This document shows positions 50,766-63,874 of a stretch of DNA of 64,000 nucleotides, in pieces (position 1 is the first letter of the stretch; each line of letters starts with the position of its first letter). Source of the DNA: Tubulanus polymorphus (lineage: Eukaryota > Nemertea > Palaeonemertea > Tubulaniformes > Tubulanidae); assembly GCF_964204645.1 (NCBI RefSeq), contig NC_134026.1, positions 31,062,650 to 31,126,649 of the forward strand, read 5' to 3'. A program made the translations under genes and the position numbers. Below the pieces are notes generated by a model. That model had not been told where the DNA came from. It made no database searches and worked only from the letters and a program-made list of their open reading frames with translations.

Positions 50766-53700
50766 CCGAGAAACTTCTTTTAGTTCATCAGAGCTCCTTT
50801 AGTTTAGACATTCTACTGAAATAATTTGCTTTTGAAAATAGTTTGAATATTGGTTTAAATGTATAAAGCTGTTTCATATACTGGTAATGTGTATGTGTCA
50901 TCTGATAACTGAAATTGTATGGTGCATTTAACAGGGTCAATATCAATTAGTGCCTTCTCGAAAATAGGTTTATTAATTATTCATTCATAATAATTATCAT
51001 CAATTGCAATATCGATTTTTATTAAAACATTTTGTAATTTTGTACATAAATGTAATCATTTTATTATCGAACATCAGTTTTATTAGTTTTTGTATTTATA
51101 AAAATAGAATGATAAAAATCTGTGATGAATTATACTAATTGACTAAAGAAAGATAAATCATGTTTCTTACAGATCAGGGATAATCAGATCACGCTGAGAA
51201 TATCTTTTATGATTATTATGATTTAATCTTTTTTTGTCTGCGAAGGTTAATGAAAATATGTGCGAATTTTAGATTTCCTGATCTGTAAGAATTCTGATAA
51301 ATTCCTGGTCGAGATTTCGAGGCATTTATTCACATCATACAAAATTGTCTCAGTATTTTGAATGAAAAATATAATTTGAAAGTAAGATTCTTGTTTTAAA
51401 GAAAGGTGGCTTGCTATATAAATGATTGATGTTGCTATATGTGTTGTTGTTTTTAAAATGTTCTTCCTGGTTACAAAAAATGATGCCAATTATAAAGTGA
51501 TATATGAATTGTAACATGTGTATTTTAATATCTAATTTATGAATATTTTTATAGAAGAAACAATGATTTTTATGTATTGAAATAAATCTTGTATTATATT
51601 TGAAGAAATTGTTAATAGTTCGGATTTTGTTTCTCAAATCGTTTCATCGGAACAACTAACAGTGAAAACAGATGCGGACGCTTTGAGATCTGACACATCA
51701 CACATAAGTGTGTTGAATGCGAACTCTGCTGTCCGACCAGTCACATCCTTCAATTTAGACTATCAGTTATGAAAAGGTTATGTTGAAATGTGTCTAATGT
51801 CGGGTGATTTTTATCAAAAATGTCACAGGCGAAGTCCTGAATACATGTGCAGTTCGGACGATGTGTTTTTGAAAGCGTGCCAATGTCCCAATGTCTGATC
51901 TGTAGTTCATTTTCCAATAAAAATGTCTCGGGTGAAGTTCTGAACACATGTGAAGTGTGGACGATCAATTTTTACATCACAAGACCCAAACATGAGGAAG
52001 CTAGCAGTATTTATTAAAAAAAGCACACAATTGTGTGTATAATGATATGTACGAACTTTATAGAAGAAAAAACTGTTACTGCACATTGTATTTGTACAAC
52101 TGTAAACTGTTTAATTTTTGTATCCTGTGCTCGAAAAAAATGTATAATTTCTGGAGCAATAAATTTAAATCTGAATCTGAATTTTTTGAAATTGCGCTGA
52201 TGTGTAATGTCTGATGTCTGTTGTTCATTTTCCATTCAAAGATGACTCAGATCTGAATCCCTGAACCCGAGAGACACATGATAAACAGCGGCCATTCAAT
52301 TTACACTCATAATGCGAGACAAGTTTCTTACCGATAAAACAGTTTATCACATACTCAAACACAAAATTCATAAATAGAGAAATGAGATTATATTTTTCAG
52401 ATTTCGAATTCAAATTAGAAATAGATAGAATTAATTAAAACAAATTGAATTGATAAGTGAAAATGTTTAAGTTTCGATCCATTAAACGATAGATTTATAA
52501 TGTCTCGTTGAATTACGTTTAGGAGCCTCTGAGACTCTTTCTCAACCTCGACAGTAAATTATCGGCTGACAATTGTTTTTCTTCCTCGGCCGCAGCCATT
52601 GCCCACAGTGACACAAATATTCCACATAGTGGAACAACCAATTTTGTAGACAATTCTCCTAAAAATACATACACTCATTGACACTAGCTTCTACGCCTAC
52701 ACACGGCTGGAGCTAACAGAATATTTTATATGAGAGTCTTTCTTTTCCGCGGTTCCTTCAACAAGAAGGATATTCCAGGAATACTCGATAGAAAGATGGA
52801 ATATTCGATATTCCAGAAAATGTTAGAAATATATTTGTTTATGTCTTAAAAGCAAAAACTGTAGTTTACTTACTGATCATGGCTATACTGATAAAGTGTA
52901 AACCCTGAAAAAAAGTGTGAAATATTTATTGAGTTTGGACCCATTTAGCCGTCTGCCCAAGAATTTTCGTTTGTGAAAATTATCACAAGAGACAAAACCA
53001 GAAAACTGGAATCATAATTCATTTACTTACCGGTACGAACGTGCGTGCCTGATGGAACTAACTGAATTCAGCTTTTAATCTCATCCTGTGAGAGTCTGTT
53101 TTTTATAACCCTGGAGAGAGATAAGGGTTCAGAGTATTCTAGTAATTCAATATGACGATGTCAATTCATCGTTTGTTCAGTTTTAGTGAATGAGAGAAAT
53201 TTGAAGCCAGTTTCAATCGTTGAGTATAATGGTTTAGTACTTGGGCAAATTCAGCTGAATCGAGCACTATTTTTTGTGCTTTTTATCGGATGGATTTTAC
53301 ACTGAATTTATCATCCATATGTTAAATTTATTTCTTATAAAATCCAGTTTCTAAAAGTGTCCTGGTAAAATGTATAATACACTGGTGTTTTTAGTTCATT
53401 TTCAATAAAAATGTCTCAGGTGAAGCCCTGAACACATGTGAAATGTGGACGATTAGTTTTTGAAAGTGAGCTGATGAAATGTCTCTAATATTTGGTGTTT
53501 GTAGTTAATTTTCAATTAAAATGTTCCAGGTGAAGTTCTGAACACCGGTTCGAGTTCTTGCATGTAAAAACACGATCGATGAAGCCATGGACCGTAAAAC
53601 GTTTTAGAGTCCATCGTGGTGATACCCACCCACAGTGAGCTGGAAGTAAAGACCACTTGAATGACAAGCAATTTTCCAGTAACAACTGAAATAAACATTT

Positions 53701-53843
53701 ACCATAGTTACAGTACTTCACATCAATTATTTAAGTGAATTTTACAGCCACTCAGTAATCAAGCGTCTCACTTTATTAGTGTAAATATGCGTATGTTGTT
53801 AAACCAATGACTATCCAGATATGAAACGTATTTCAATGACAAA
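50766..53843. other. Intergenic between WBP1-like gene and glutamate receptor
   Basis: AT-rich. It holds the dispersed ~130-bp repeats listed separately and otherwise nothing recognisable; the first several hundred bases are probably the WBP1-like 3' UTR. No RNA gene is seen. Confidence 0.5.
51770..53560. repeat. Dispersed ~130-bp repeat 'aaaaatgtctc.ggtgaagt.ctgaacacatgtg'
   Basis: Copies occur near 51770-51870, 51895-51975, 52185-52270 (partial), 53370-53470 and 53470-53550. Shared phrases: 'gtagttcattttccaat', 'aaaatgtctcgggtgaagt', 'tgaacacatgtgaagtgtgg' and 'acgat.a.tttttga'. Orientation is the same in the clear copies. Confidence 0.7.
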
Positions 53844-56800
53844 ATGGTGAATTTGTGGATTATAACTCTGATCGCAATTTCATTAACTGATTTTTGTCAG
53901 GCATGTTCGTGCAATGTTACTGCGACGATAGGTAATTCTTTTGTTGCGAAATCTTTCGTTTATCCACGAATTTGAAATTTACTCTCTTAAAAAGTGCGAA
54001 AAGCAAAAAGTGAAAATGATGATTTACTTGGAAGTAACTGATCGATTCGAATTTCAGGCGTTCTCGTAGATAAAAGTAATGATTTTGGGAAAATGAAAAC
54101 AGCAATTCGCAAAGCGTTAGAACCAACATCATGTGAAATGAAACTGGTACTGAAAGAGTTGAAATCATCAACTGATAATGAGGCTGGTATAACTAATGAA
54201 GGTCGGTTTAATATCTCCGACATCGATGATTTTGATGTCTTAAAACTTGTCTTAAAACGTTTCTTTTTAAAGAAGATTTTTGCCTGTTTATGTTAAGTCA
54301 CTGAGTTCTAATATTGATATTTCATTGCGGGGTGCGGGCAGTTTGTGATTTGGATAAAAATGGAATTTCTGTTTTGATAATGGTCACGAAAACCAAACCA
54401 GCTTCGTTATCACTATTCGAACAAATTCAACTTCCGGTTTTACAAATATCCTGGATTAACTACGTAAGTTCTTATAATGGGTATTGAAAAAAATTCTATA
54501 ATTCAAAAATGAATTTGATTATGATGGTCACATTATAAGTGCATTATTTGTTGCTCTCTATACAGGATGGAATCAGTGGTCGATTGAAACCAGGAAAATT
54601 TACCAGACAAACTGTGTTTATCCCTCAAATCCAGCTAATTGAAGTGGTTCAAGCTGCCATTGTCAAAGAGAAATGGAATCAATTGGTTTTATTCTTCGAT
54701 TATTCATCCGGTAAAAATTCCGTCGTCAGCCGCGATCGCCCATGGAGAGCGCCCAATTCGGGCCGGGTCAAATTTGGCCCGTGCCAAGATTAGGCCTTGG
54801 CCAATCGTTCAAGTACTGGTGTAAACTGGGTTTGAGTTTTTGTTTGACATGAGCCAAATTTGACCGGATTTTTGAACCAGAACCAGAACCAGGACCAGAC
54901 CCGTGCCAAACAAATAATCACCAATACGTAATTCCTTGTGGAACTAGCTGATTGGTTCTGGAAGTGACTAACCTCACTCATTAGCATGGATCAGACTCCG
55001 GGCCATTTTCATCCGGGTCAGGTTTTCTCCGTGTGATCGCGGCTTCAAATCAACAGTATAAGTCTTATCCGTTCTCAGACTTTATGCTTTTTTCAATTTT
55101 CGAAGCACTGATTTCTTTCCAAAAATATGGGAGGGTGAAGGGAAAAATAGAAATTAAAAAGATTCATAATAATACACGTTTTAAAATGGAAGGGATCAGG
55201 AAATAGATAGAAATAATTTTTTTTTATTATTTGAGTATTTTCCACAATTAACCTCGGAAGAACTGCAGAAGAAAATTTCATTGCATAAATAAATTGTGCT
55301 GCATTTCATTCAAATAATTGGAGAAATAACGAAAATACAAAGGGCTAAAAAATTCCATGTTGATGATTTTTGCAGAATTTGAGGAGCGATGATTAAAGTT
55401 ATTAAAAAAGATCTAGCAGTCGTTTATAGGCACAAAATATAGAAATTACATTTCGAAACTACTAAATATCACTAGAGTCGAATAAATTTCTACTTACAGA
55501 TAACATTATCGATATAGTCAACAGCATGAAACGATGGATTTATAAAAATATGATTAAAATAATGTCGTTTAATATGAACAAAACGACTTATAATAAAGAC
55601 ATCAAAAGACTTATCGAAACGGAAAATAGATTTCTTCTTATCTGCAGTCTTCAAAATATACAGCGTATATTCGGCTGGGTAAGTGACTTATCTGTACTCT
55701 CAGAGGATATAAACAGTCAAACTTACATCAGTCGATGTCATCAGATCAAGTCGTCACATTCAACTATCACAACTATTCTGAGTCTCAATTTGTATTGCTA
55801 ATTCAATTTACTAAATGTAAATCATCGTTTGGATAAGTCGTCACATCTACGACCAGCGAGTTTCACTGAATCTTCCAAACGTTTTTCCAACCCATGAAAT
55901 TCCATAGTTGCTATATATCTATTTATTGTAGGTTCACCAGCACGGTATATATAAATGGCATTTAACCGATAACTATTGGTTGATAGTTGGTGACAACTAT
56001 AATCACGCGATAATTGAAGACTTTCTTCACGACGGAGATAACGTGTTGGTTATTGATTATGCAGTAAACAAGAAATCGTTTATAAATCAGGTATTTATAC
56101 ATCAAGTATAACTGTTTTCTGTTTAGCTGAAACCGTGTGGGAATGCTGGATATTAGCGAGGGTTATTTCATATAGAATTAAAAATCTCTTGTCTTGGGGC
56201 TATAGTTTTCTTCTTCTTGCAGATGCATCTTTTAAAACATCTTGAAAAATGTTCCATCTTACGGTAGAAAGTGCTGACTTCATAAAAGTTTCTTAAGAAT
56301 CTGGATATAACTTTTTTTTTCATAAATCTTCTCTAGTTTTTTCTTCTTATAGATATTTCAATTGGATGATTTTCCTCAAATCGAATAAAAAGCTGAATTC
56401 AAAGCTAACCGGTTTTTTCTCGTTCCTATCGATGAGTCTTGAAAACTGCCCTCGAAAATACCTGGTCCTGGACATAGAAAACATTTCTGATCGGTTATGA
56501 ATGGAAAATAAATTCGACAAAAATCATGATCGAAATTAAAATGTCTTCGTCCTTTTGTTCAGGTTGTGTGGATTGTAGCATCGGTGCAAAGGGCTTTAAA
56601 CGAAACGATAAAATCAGGAGTGACCGAAATGAATAAGAGTTGTAGATATTCACAAATCGCGTGGCCAATTGGAAAAACTATTCTAGACAATATTGAGGTC
56701 AGTTTGCTGCAGGGGTGTTTTGTTTTAACTAATCTTACAGAACGTATGAATGACAAACGGCAAACTGCACAATACTGCAGTAAACCTCGGCTTACTTGGA

Positions 56801-59800
56801 GAAACTGTGACCACACGCAAAATTTGAAGTTAAAGATTGGAAAAAATTCATCTGGAATTCAGAAAATAATTTCTTTTTTTGTTCGAGTTGTTAAAAGTCT
56901 GAGTTGACAATGTCGGAGTTCAGTGAGGTATTACTGTACTGATTCGAGTTCAGCCGACCGTTTACTGGAGAATAATGCATTTTGGCGAATAGCTCTGCTT
57001 GCATGCAAGCAATTTCATTATAACGTCATTTTCTATATCGGAGATTAACTTTATATGAATAATTGGGTTTTTTTTTCCCACGACAGACACCTGGTAGAAA
57101 CGATAGTCAACAAGAAGGCAGTATAGACGTCATGACGGCATCAGTCAGACAACATCCAACTTTCAGCACAGTTCATAGAATTAGAAATATAAAGCAACTG
57201 GAACGTCTGGAAGTTCTTTATCCAATGAAAACATACGGATTTTGCAATAGAACTTTCCATGTTATGTCTATTGAGGTGAGTTTGTGACAACAAGGTTTAA
57301 AGTTGTTAAACTTATAGTTTCTTTCCCATCGATTATTGCCACATAAAATTTATTTCTTCTTTTAGATCTTCTAAATTCATAAATCGAATTAATCTATATT
57401 TATTTTACAGTATTTTCCCTACCACTTTTTCAATTTCAAAACCGGAAAATGGGAAGGAATAGTAATAGATTTACTGATCGAATTATCTAAACGTATGAAC
57501 TTCAGGTAACTTTCTCCACGCTTATCAAGCTCCACACAAAACATAGCAAATTAGCAGTTTTCAAGCGTCATTTTAACCCCTGTGAAGCTGGCTCCCGGTT
57601 CCCGGTTCCCGGTTCCTTATTCGGCTCCCGGTTCAAAAGCATTTTGAATCGGGAGCTGAACCAGTAGCCGGCTCCCGGTTCCCGATTCGGCTCCCGATTC
57701 AAAATGTTTTTGAATCGGAAGCCGAATAAGGAACCGGGAACCGGGAGCCAGCTTCACAGGGGTGTCATTTTAACACTTCTTCATTTTATTTGTTGTATAT
57801 AGTTATGTCATATCACCAGCACCTGATAACACATGGGGTGTGCCTAAGAATGGAACGTGGAATGGAATGATCGGAGCTCTTATCAAGAAGGTATGTAACT
57901 TTATTTAGAGGAAGTAATCCCTAGTTAGTTACCTTATCGTTGGTGGTAAGCTTTTTATAATCGGATGGGCTTATACCAAGAAGTGGTTTGTGAAAATATC
58001 CGATCGGGGAACTAAACCACAGTCAGGTTTAGAGAAATCCCACAATAATCACAATAATCCCACAAAGACTAATTAACCATCCGGATTGATGGCTGATATA
58101 GTCTTTAGCCGAAATGTTGCACTACTGTGTCATTAAGGGCTTCACATCTTTAGCTGAATTTATAGTGGGATTTCCCTCGTTTATTCATCTTACACGGGAA
58201 TTTATGTAATTCATCGACCGGGATTTATCAACCGAATATTCATCCACTGCTGTAGAAATGATGCTGGACTATATTTGCAGGAGACAGATATGTTAGCTGT
58301 TATATTGACTGTTACTGCTGAACGAAATGCAGTCCTCGATTATACAACACCGTTTCTCGATGATAAAACAATAATGGTCATAAAGAAATCGACATCTGAA
58401 AACATTTTCTTGTTCCTGTCGCCATTCTCGAATATGGTCTGGTATTGTTCCATTATTGCAGTACCAAGTAAGCTGGTAAACTTGTATTCTTTAAACCCCA
58501 AATTGGGACGGTTTCGACTTTATTTTACATCGTGAAGCCAATAGATCATTGTCAACATGTTCAGAATCTTCTAGTTATGGGTTATGTTTTTGTTTTCCAG
58601 CTATAGGTTTATTGCTGGCGCTATTCACGAGAATAACTCCGCACCGTGGTAAACAGAAGAACCACCCGCTGAAAGAACCAAAACATTCAATTTGGTACAC
58701 ATTGGGTTCGATTGTACAACAAGGTAGGGCCTTGGAAACACAGATTATACGTATCTCCCAATCTATGAAATCGAATGCTCAATGACTGATTCATTTTTCC
58801 CTTTTCAATGTCGTCAATTATTTTTGGCCGTATTTTGATATATCAGGGAAAGTTAATTGATTGTTTAATTGTTTCAGGTGGAGTACATCTTCCTGAAGCG
58901 CTTTCCGGACGGTTATTGGTAGCTCTTTGGTGGGGGTTTGTTATCGTCCTGTTGGCGTCGTACAGCGGCAGTTTAGTCGCGTATTTGTCATTACAAAATG
59001 ACAAACCTTTCATATCGAAAATAAATGAATTACCGGAAATGAGAGAGAAAGGTTACAAATACGGAGTATTGAAGGACGCCGCTCTGCAGAATATATTCCA
59101 GGTAAGCAACACCGCCGCCTGGATTTCAACCCTTACTCGTATTCGATCCAGTTCTACCGTTACAGATCGAATTCAGTTTTAATGTTTTAATCAATTCAAT
59201 GTTTTAACTTCTGGATCAAGCTTCACAGTCATATGGCTCAGATTTACAATTATATAAGCTCATTCTAAGCTAACATTTTAGTTATATAGCCAATCTTACA
59301 ACGTAAGACCAATTCAAGCTAAGTTTGGTCTAAAACAAATTAAAAAACTTAAAACCAGTCTAAGGCCTTCTTAGTTCTAAAGCCAATCTAACATTCTAAG
59401 ACCAGTCTATTTAAGATTAAAGACGATTTGATGGACTTTGTCATGGCTGTCCAGTTATATTGAACTCACCACGGTGTCCTGATTACTGTCGCCCTGAATC
59501 CAACAACATTCGTTTCTATGATGGATTTTTCGTGTTTAACAGACGGCTACAGATGGAATCTATGAAGAAGTCTGGACCGGAATGAAAGACGATGAAAACA
59601 ATTTCATGCCGACAAATTACGACGGAATGAAACGTGTTTTAAACGATAAATACATTTATCTTACATCGAAATATTTGCTGGAGTCACGAAATATGAGTTT
59701 ATTCCCTAAAGACGAACAGTGTTCATTAACGCAAGCGAAACAAGAGTTTCTAGGGACGTATTACGCATTGGGATTCCCTCAAGACAGTCCACACGTGACA

Positions 59801-60612
59801 CGATTCTCTATGGAGTAAGTATGCCTCCCCCTAGGCCCCCGTAACCAGCAGATAATGGCGCGGGACAACGGTGCTTTCTGTTGTTTACAAGTCACGTCTG
59901 CGTTTAGAAACTGAGGAGTGTCACAGATTCAAAAATAAAAAAACCCATGTCTAGTTCTTTGATGAATGTTAATACGTTGACCTTCGTGTACCGGTACTAA
60001 AAACTAAAACATTTTTCTGATACCCGAGAAAATCCCAGCTTCCTTGCTGCAGGGGATTAGAAATCTTGGACCTCTCTTACGAATGATTAACACAACCCAC
60101 GAGTTATGGTTAGAAAAATTGCTGGTAAGATTCAAGAATAGGGGACTAGTGGTTAGGATTAGGGTTAGGGTTAGGTTTAGTTCCCTAATCATCATTAATT
60201 ACTATATACATTACTATAATTACTATATACATTACTATCATTATATATCATCATTATCAATTACTAATATTATTACTTAATTGATTACTATCACTACATA
60301 TATATTGCTATAGTCCCCTATTCTTGAATCGCACCAAATTGCTTTTTTTTCATTTTCAGGATATTGCGAATTTTGGAAATTGGATTGGTCAATTATTGGA
60401 AATCCACGTACAAATCGGGCTATCAATGCGACTCAACGAATCATGTGAACCAACAAGACATCAGCCTTCAGAAAGCGCAGGGGGCTTTCTACATGCTGTT
60501 CATAGGACTGTTTACTGGATTACTGGCTCTCATTGTTGAGAAGATCGTTTCCGTTTGTCAGAAGGATAAAGTGAGGGCGGTACCAGAGACGAACCAACAC
60601 AGACATAAATAA
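53844..60612 (+). CDS. Ionotropic glutamate receptor subunit
   Basis: Fifteen exons: 53844-53931, 54058-54186, 54342-54463, 54566-54710, 55500-55678, 55932-56090, 56563-56697, 57087-57275, 57411-57505, 57803-57890, 58281-58467, 58601-58723, 58878-59101, 59543-59814 and 60360-60612, all in phase, encoding 795 residues. Layout: signal peptide 1-19; amino-terminal domain to about 340; S1 ligand lobe about 355-480 with TAER458 (the Arg that binds the ligand alpha-carboxyl in this family) and DYTTPF; M1 489-515; pore loop with Q545-Q546-G; LSGR and M3 with SYSGSLVAY (574-582) in place of the usual SYTANLAAF; S2 about 600-740; M4 754-771; short cytosolic tail. It is a complete iGluR, not an amino-terminal-domain-less IR. 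The subfamily (AMPA/kainate, delta-like or lophotrochozoan-specific) is not settled. Exon 2's donor is the least certain junction. Confidence 0.92.
54728..55046. mobile_element. Probable MITE in receptor intron 4
   Basis: The left end 'gccgcgatcgcccatgg' and the right end '...ccgtgtgatcgcggc' form an imperfect terminal inverted repeat (GCCGCGATC). The interior is GC-richer than the intron and holds 'ccgggtcaaatttggcccg'-like phrases at both ends. No coding capacity. Confidence 0.5.
57576..57763. mobile_element. 188-bp foldback MITE with 9-bp target duplication in receptor intron 9
   Basis: Ends ACCCCTGTGAAGCTGGCTCC and its reverse complement are perfect. Inside, 'cggttcc' and 'ttattcggctcccg' recur in inverted order, making almost the whole element a hairpin. 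It is flanked by identical GTCATTTTA at 57567-57575 and 57764-57772. Target duplications of 9 bp with long inverted repeats are typical of Mutator-like elements; the class call is inference. Confidence 0.8.
57920..58030. mobile_element. MITE-like family copy in receptor intron 10
   Basis: The copy runs from 'ctagttagttaccttatcg' to 'gaactaaaccacagtcagg', the short form of the family seen at 17.8, 27.6 and 28.0 kb. Confidence 0.75.
59140..59445. repeat. Dispersed 'aagaccagtctaag' repeats in receptor intron 13
   Basis: Copies of 'gatccagttctaccgttac', 'tctaaagccaatctaac' and 'taagaccagtctat' match the family at 14.3, 18.2 and 24.6 kb. Confidence 0.6.
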
Positions 60613-60613
60613 A
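60608..60613 (+). terminator. AATAAA overlapping the receptor stop codon
   Basis: The stop TAA (60610-60612) lies inside an AATAAA, and a second overlapping AATAAA follows at once. If used, the 3' UTR would be very short; otherwise it is coincidental. Confidence 0.3.
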
Positions 60614-60875
60614 TAAATTATAGAAATATGATGTTTATTCTACTTCTACTAGGTTATATACAACTCCTTAAAATTACACTTTTTACTATTTACATAATTA
60701 TTTACATCATCGTAACTAGTTACAGTTTCTCTTTTACAGATAAAAACACAACTTTTTAAAATTAAAAACAATCTCTGTTGAGACACGTGAATAAAATGAA
60801 CACAGTTTAAAATGAGTAGAAATGAAGAATTCTAAATGATTCGCGTTTGGAATTCCAGTTTGGAGTTCATTTACA

Positions 60876-61035
60876 CAGTAGACTCTGCAACCTGAGTCGG
60901 ATCTTTCGGGACCATAAAAATATATCCGATTTTAGTGATATCCGAGTTGGATGCTATGTATTTCATATATAGTGCCATAAAAAATATTTCATCCATCATC
61001 AGAGTTGAATGAATCCACTCCGGCGGAGTCTACTG
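60876..61035. mobile_element. 160-bp MITE with CAGTAGACTC terminal repeats (pogo-like)
   Basis: The left end is CAGTAGACTCTGC and the right end GCGGAGTCTACTG, with TA after the right end and CA (possibly a mutated TA) before the left. CAGT-type ends at a TA dinucleotide fit the Tc1/mariner-pogo group. Its left half is the source sequence type of the MVP intron 2 satellite. It lies between the receptor and NCAPH. Confidence 0.75.
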
Positions 61036-61295
61036 TAATGTTTGCTTAAGGCAACAAATATCCTCCTATTTGGATATTTAGAACCTCCTATTTATAACAA
61101 TTACGCTGAACCTAACTGGGACAAACTGAGACCAGTGGCTAAACGGGTCCGAGTTCAGATTCAGATTTTGTCCGAGTCAGTCATAAGTCTGAAGATACCA
61201 TAATCTATAAATGCTTGGTTATCGTGGTCTATCACTGACGGGTGGAATCTTACAGCTGTTGATTTATTGCACTTGAAACGCTATCGTGTGACTGT

Positions 61296-63874
61296 CTATA
61301 TTCCTTGAGTGATTGTAAAATCTGACATGTCCTCCGATGGTTTCAATACTAAATTCTGAAGCGAAAATAAATCAGTTTCATTCATTTATTAATCCGCAAA
61401 ATTGTTTTAAATTTTAATTAATGAATTTTCGTTCAAAGTCTCAGATTGAAAACTATAATTTACAGTTCATTAAGGAACTCGACAATAAAAATAATGGAGT
61501 TCAACTCTCACATGAGTAAGGTCGGTCATCATTGACTTTGTTTTTCTAGGGTTCATACTAAACTAGTGGAGGAAGAACAGAGCTGAATTTCATAAACATT
61601 GGGGAGCAAAATAATAATCTTTGTGAACATTTTGAAATTTGTCAGTTATTACCACAGTTCTTCAATCTTTGTAACACTGAGGATTTACCCGTGGGGTTAA
61701 ACTTTGATATCCAGGCTATGAAACCAGGCCCAGCAGGTAAAGGATTAACCCCTAGGGGTAGCTTTGATACCCGGTCTATGAAACCAGGCCCAGCAGGTAA
61801 AGGATTAACCCCTAGGGGTAGCTTTGATACCCGGTCTATGAAACCAGGCCCAGCAGGTAAAGGATTAACCCCTAGGGGTAGCTTTGATACCCGGTCTATG
61901 AAACCAGGCCCAGCGGGTAAAGGATTAACCCCTAGGGGTAGCTTTGATACCCGGTCTATGAAACCAGGCCCAGCGGGTAAAGGATTAACCCCTAGGGGTA
62001 GCTTTGATACCCGGTCTATGAAACCAGGCCCAGCAGGTAAAGGATTAACCCCTAGGGGTAGCTTTGATACCCGGTCTATGAAACCAGGCCCAGCAGGTAA
62101 AGGATTAACCCCTAGGGGTAGCTTTGATACCCGGTCTATGAAACTAGGCCCAGCGGGTAAAGGATTAACCCCTAGGGGTAGCTTTGATACCCGGTCTATG
62201 AAACCAGGCCCAGCGGGTAAAGGATTAACCCCTAGGGGTAGCTTTGATACCCGGTCTATGAAACCAGGCCCAGCGGGTAAAGGATTAACCCCTAGGGGTA
62301 GCTTTGATACCCGGTCTATGAAACCAGGCCCAGCAGGTAAAGGATTAACCCCTAGGGGTAGCTTTGATACCCGGTCTATGAAACCAGGCCCAGCGGGTAA
62401 AGGATTAACCCCTAGGGTTAGCTTTGATACCCGGTCTATGAAACCAGGCCCAGCAGGTAAAGGATTAACCCCTAGGGGTAGCCTTGATACCCGGTCTCTG
62501 AAACCAGGCCCAGCAGGTAAAGGATTAACCCTATCAATGAAATCTAGGGTTTGCTTGGTATTCTTAAAACAATCAGGTCGAATGAATACTGTTAGATAAT
62601 GGACTCAATCAATAATCTCAATGGATCAATCGTATATTTACCTTTTCATTAGCAAGATGTAGTAAACAAACAAATGCGATCGGAACGCTTAAATTCTTCG
62701 CCATATTTTTGGAGACTTTATTCGGTAGAACGTCGACGAGTTCGCTGAATGTGTGAGTTCCGTTGACGCTATCGTTTAAACGAGGCGTTTGAGGAGTTTC
62801 ATCATTCTCCTGTTAAACATAAAATACAACAGTCAAATTAACTCCGACAACAAGAATCAGGGTTCGTCGTACACTTCAACCGGAATTCCAGGAGGTGTAT
62901 GAACCCTGAAGAATTGAACTAGAAATCTAGCAGCAGACAGTGTGCGCGTTGCCCCAGATCTCACGGGACCAATAAATTCTCAATTCGAGGTACCCGGCGC
63001 ACCCGCAGCAGGGATGGGTCATTATCAAGATAGATTGAAATAAGAAAACATGTTTGGTGCATGCTATAATCCGAGATAAGAGTCTGTACATAGGGTCAAA
63101 ATTTCTTCAAGAAATCGGAGGATATCGAACTGATAAGAGAATAATTTATGATGTAAATGAAATGAAATGAACGCTATCAATATAAATAGCTACCTGTACC
63201 TTGTCACCCTCGGGGGGAACCATTAAAACATTCCACATACTGTGCTTCAATTTTTTCACGTCCATTTTTTTCGCAGCTTTAGCGTAAGCGATATCGATTT
63301 TACTGACCTGTAATCAAACAAATTTAACTCGTATTATTTTAAACTGGAGACCAATAACAGGAACCGAATCCTCAACTATTCGAATCCAGGTTTCATGAAA
63401 AAGTTAAGCTCTAATTTTTGGTTTAATTACTGAATTGATTACTTCATATTTTCAATAAGAACAATTCAAACTCAACCGTTTCAAAATTGGATCCTGATCT
63501 TACTTTTTTTGGTTGTTCGAGTAAATTATCTCCGGTTAACATCGAAGAACCTTCACCAGCGCCTCCGACATCATCACCTAGAAAATTATCGGCGGTTTGT
63601 TGACTTAAATCGGACATCTGACTGAATTCACCTCCAGCAGTGAAATCAAAACCACCAGCATCGTCATCATCATCTTCCACTGCAGCAGTCTGTATTCAAT
63701 AGAAATATACATTCAAAATAGTTATGTAGTATTTTCACCCCTCCCCCTGAGAACTGGAAATCACGAACTTACATCGGCTGGACAGAAATTATCGCGATCA
63801 TTCGCGTTATCATAATCATAATCAGCGACACTAGCGTCGAGATCTTCAGTTGAGTTGTACGTCTGTCGTCGAAT
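61296..63874 (-). CDS. NCAPH: Condensin complex subunit 2 (NCAPH/barren), C-terminal part
   Basis: This is the kleisin subunit of condensin I, which bridges SMC2/SMC4 and the HEAT subunits in mitotic chromosome assembly. Five exons in transcript order: 63874-63773, 63689-63504, 63307-63194, 62809-62642 and 61355-61296, all in phase 0. They encode the last 209 residues; the upstream part lies beyond the right edge (human protein about 741). Diagnostic stretches: VEDDDDDAGGFDFTAGG; AYAKAAKKMDVKKLKHSMW; VLPNKVSKNMAKNLSVPIAF and LLHLANEK|NLVL in the C-terminal winged-helix region that contacts SMC4; final TITQGI. The last intron (1.29 kb) contains a 60-bp minisatellite. Confidence 0.95.
61711..62533 (+). 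repeat. 60-bp minisatellite in last NCAPH intron (14 copies)
   Basis: The unit has 'tatgaaaccaggcccagcag', 'gtaaaggattaacccctag' and 'gggtagctttgatacccgg'. It is highly homogeneous. Antisense to NCAPH it is open for 302 codons as a 20-residue repeat (MKPGPAGKGLTPRGSFDTRS). It is entirely intronic and the open frame has no other support. Confidence 0.95.

Noticed and set aside
60029-60126. Possible exon (IPASLLQGIRNLGPLLRMIN) between the last two receptor exons
   Set aside because: Joining 59814 directly to 60360 gives the expected S2 end (SME|ILRILEIGLVNYW). Including this segment breaks phase or duplicates that region.
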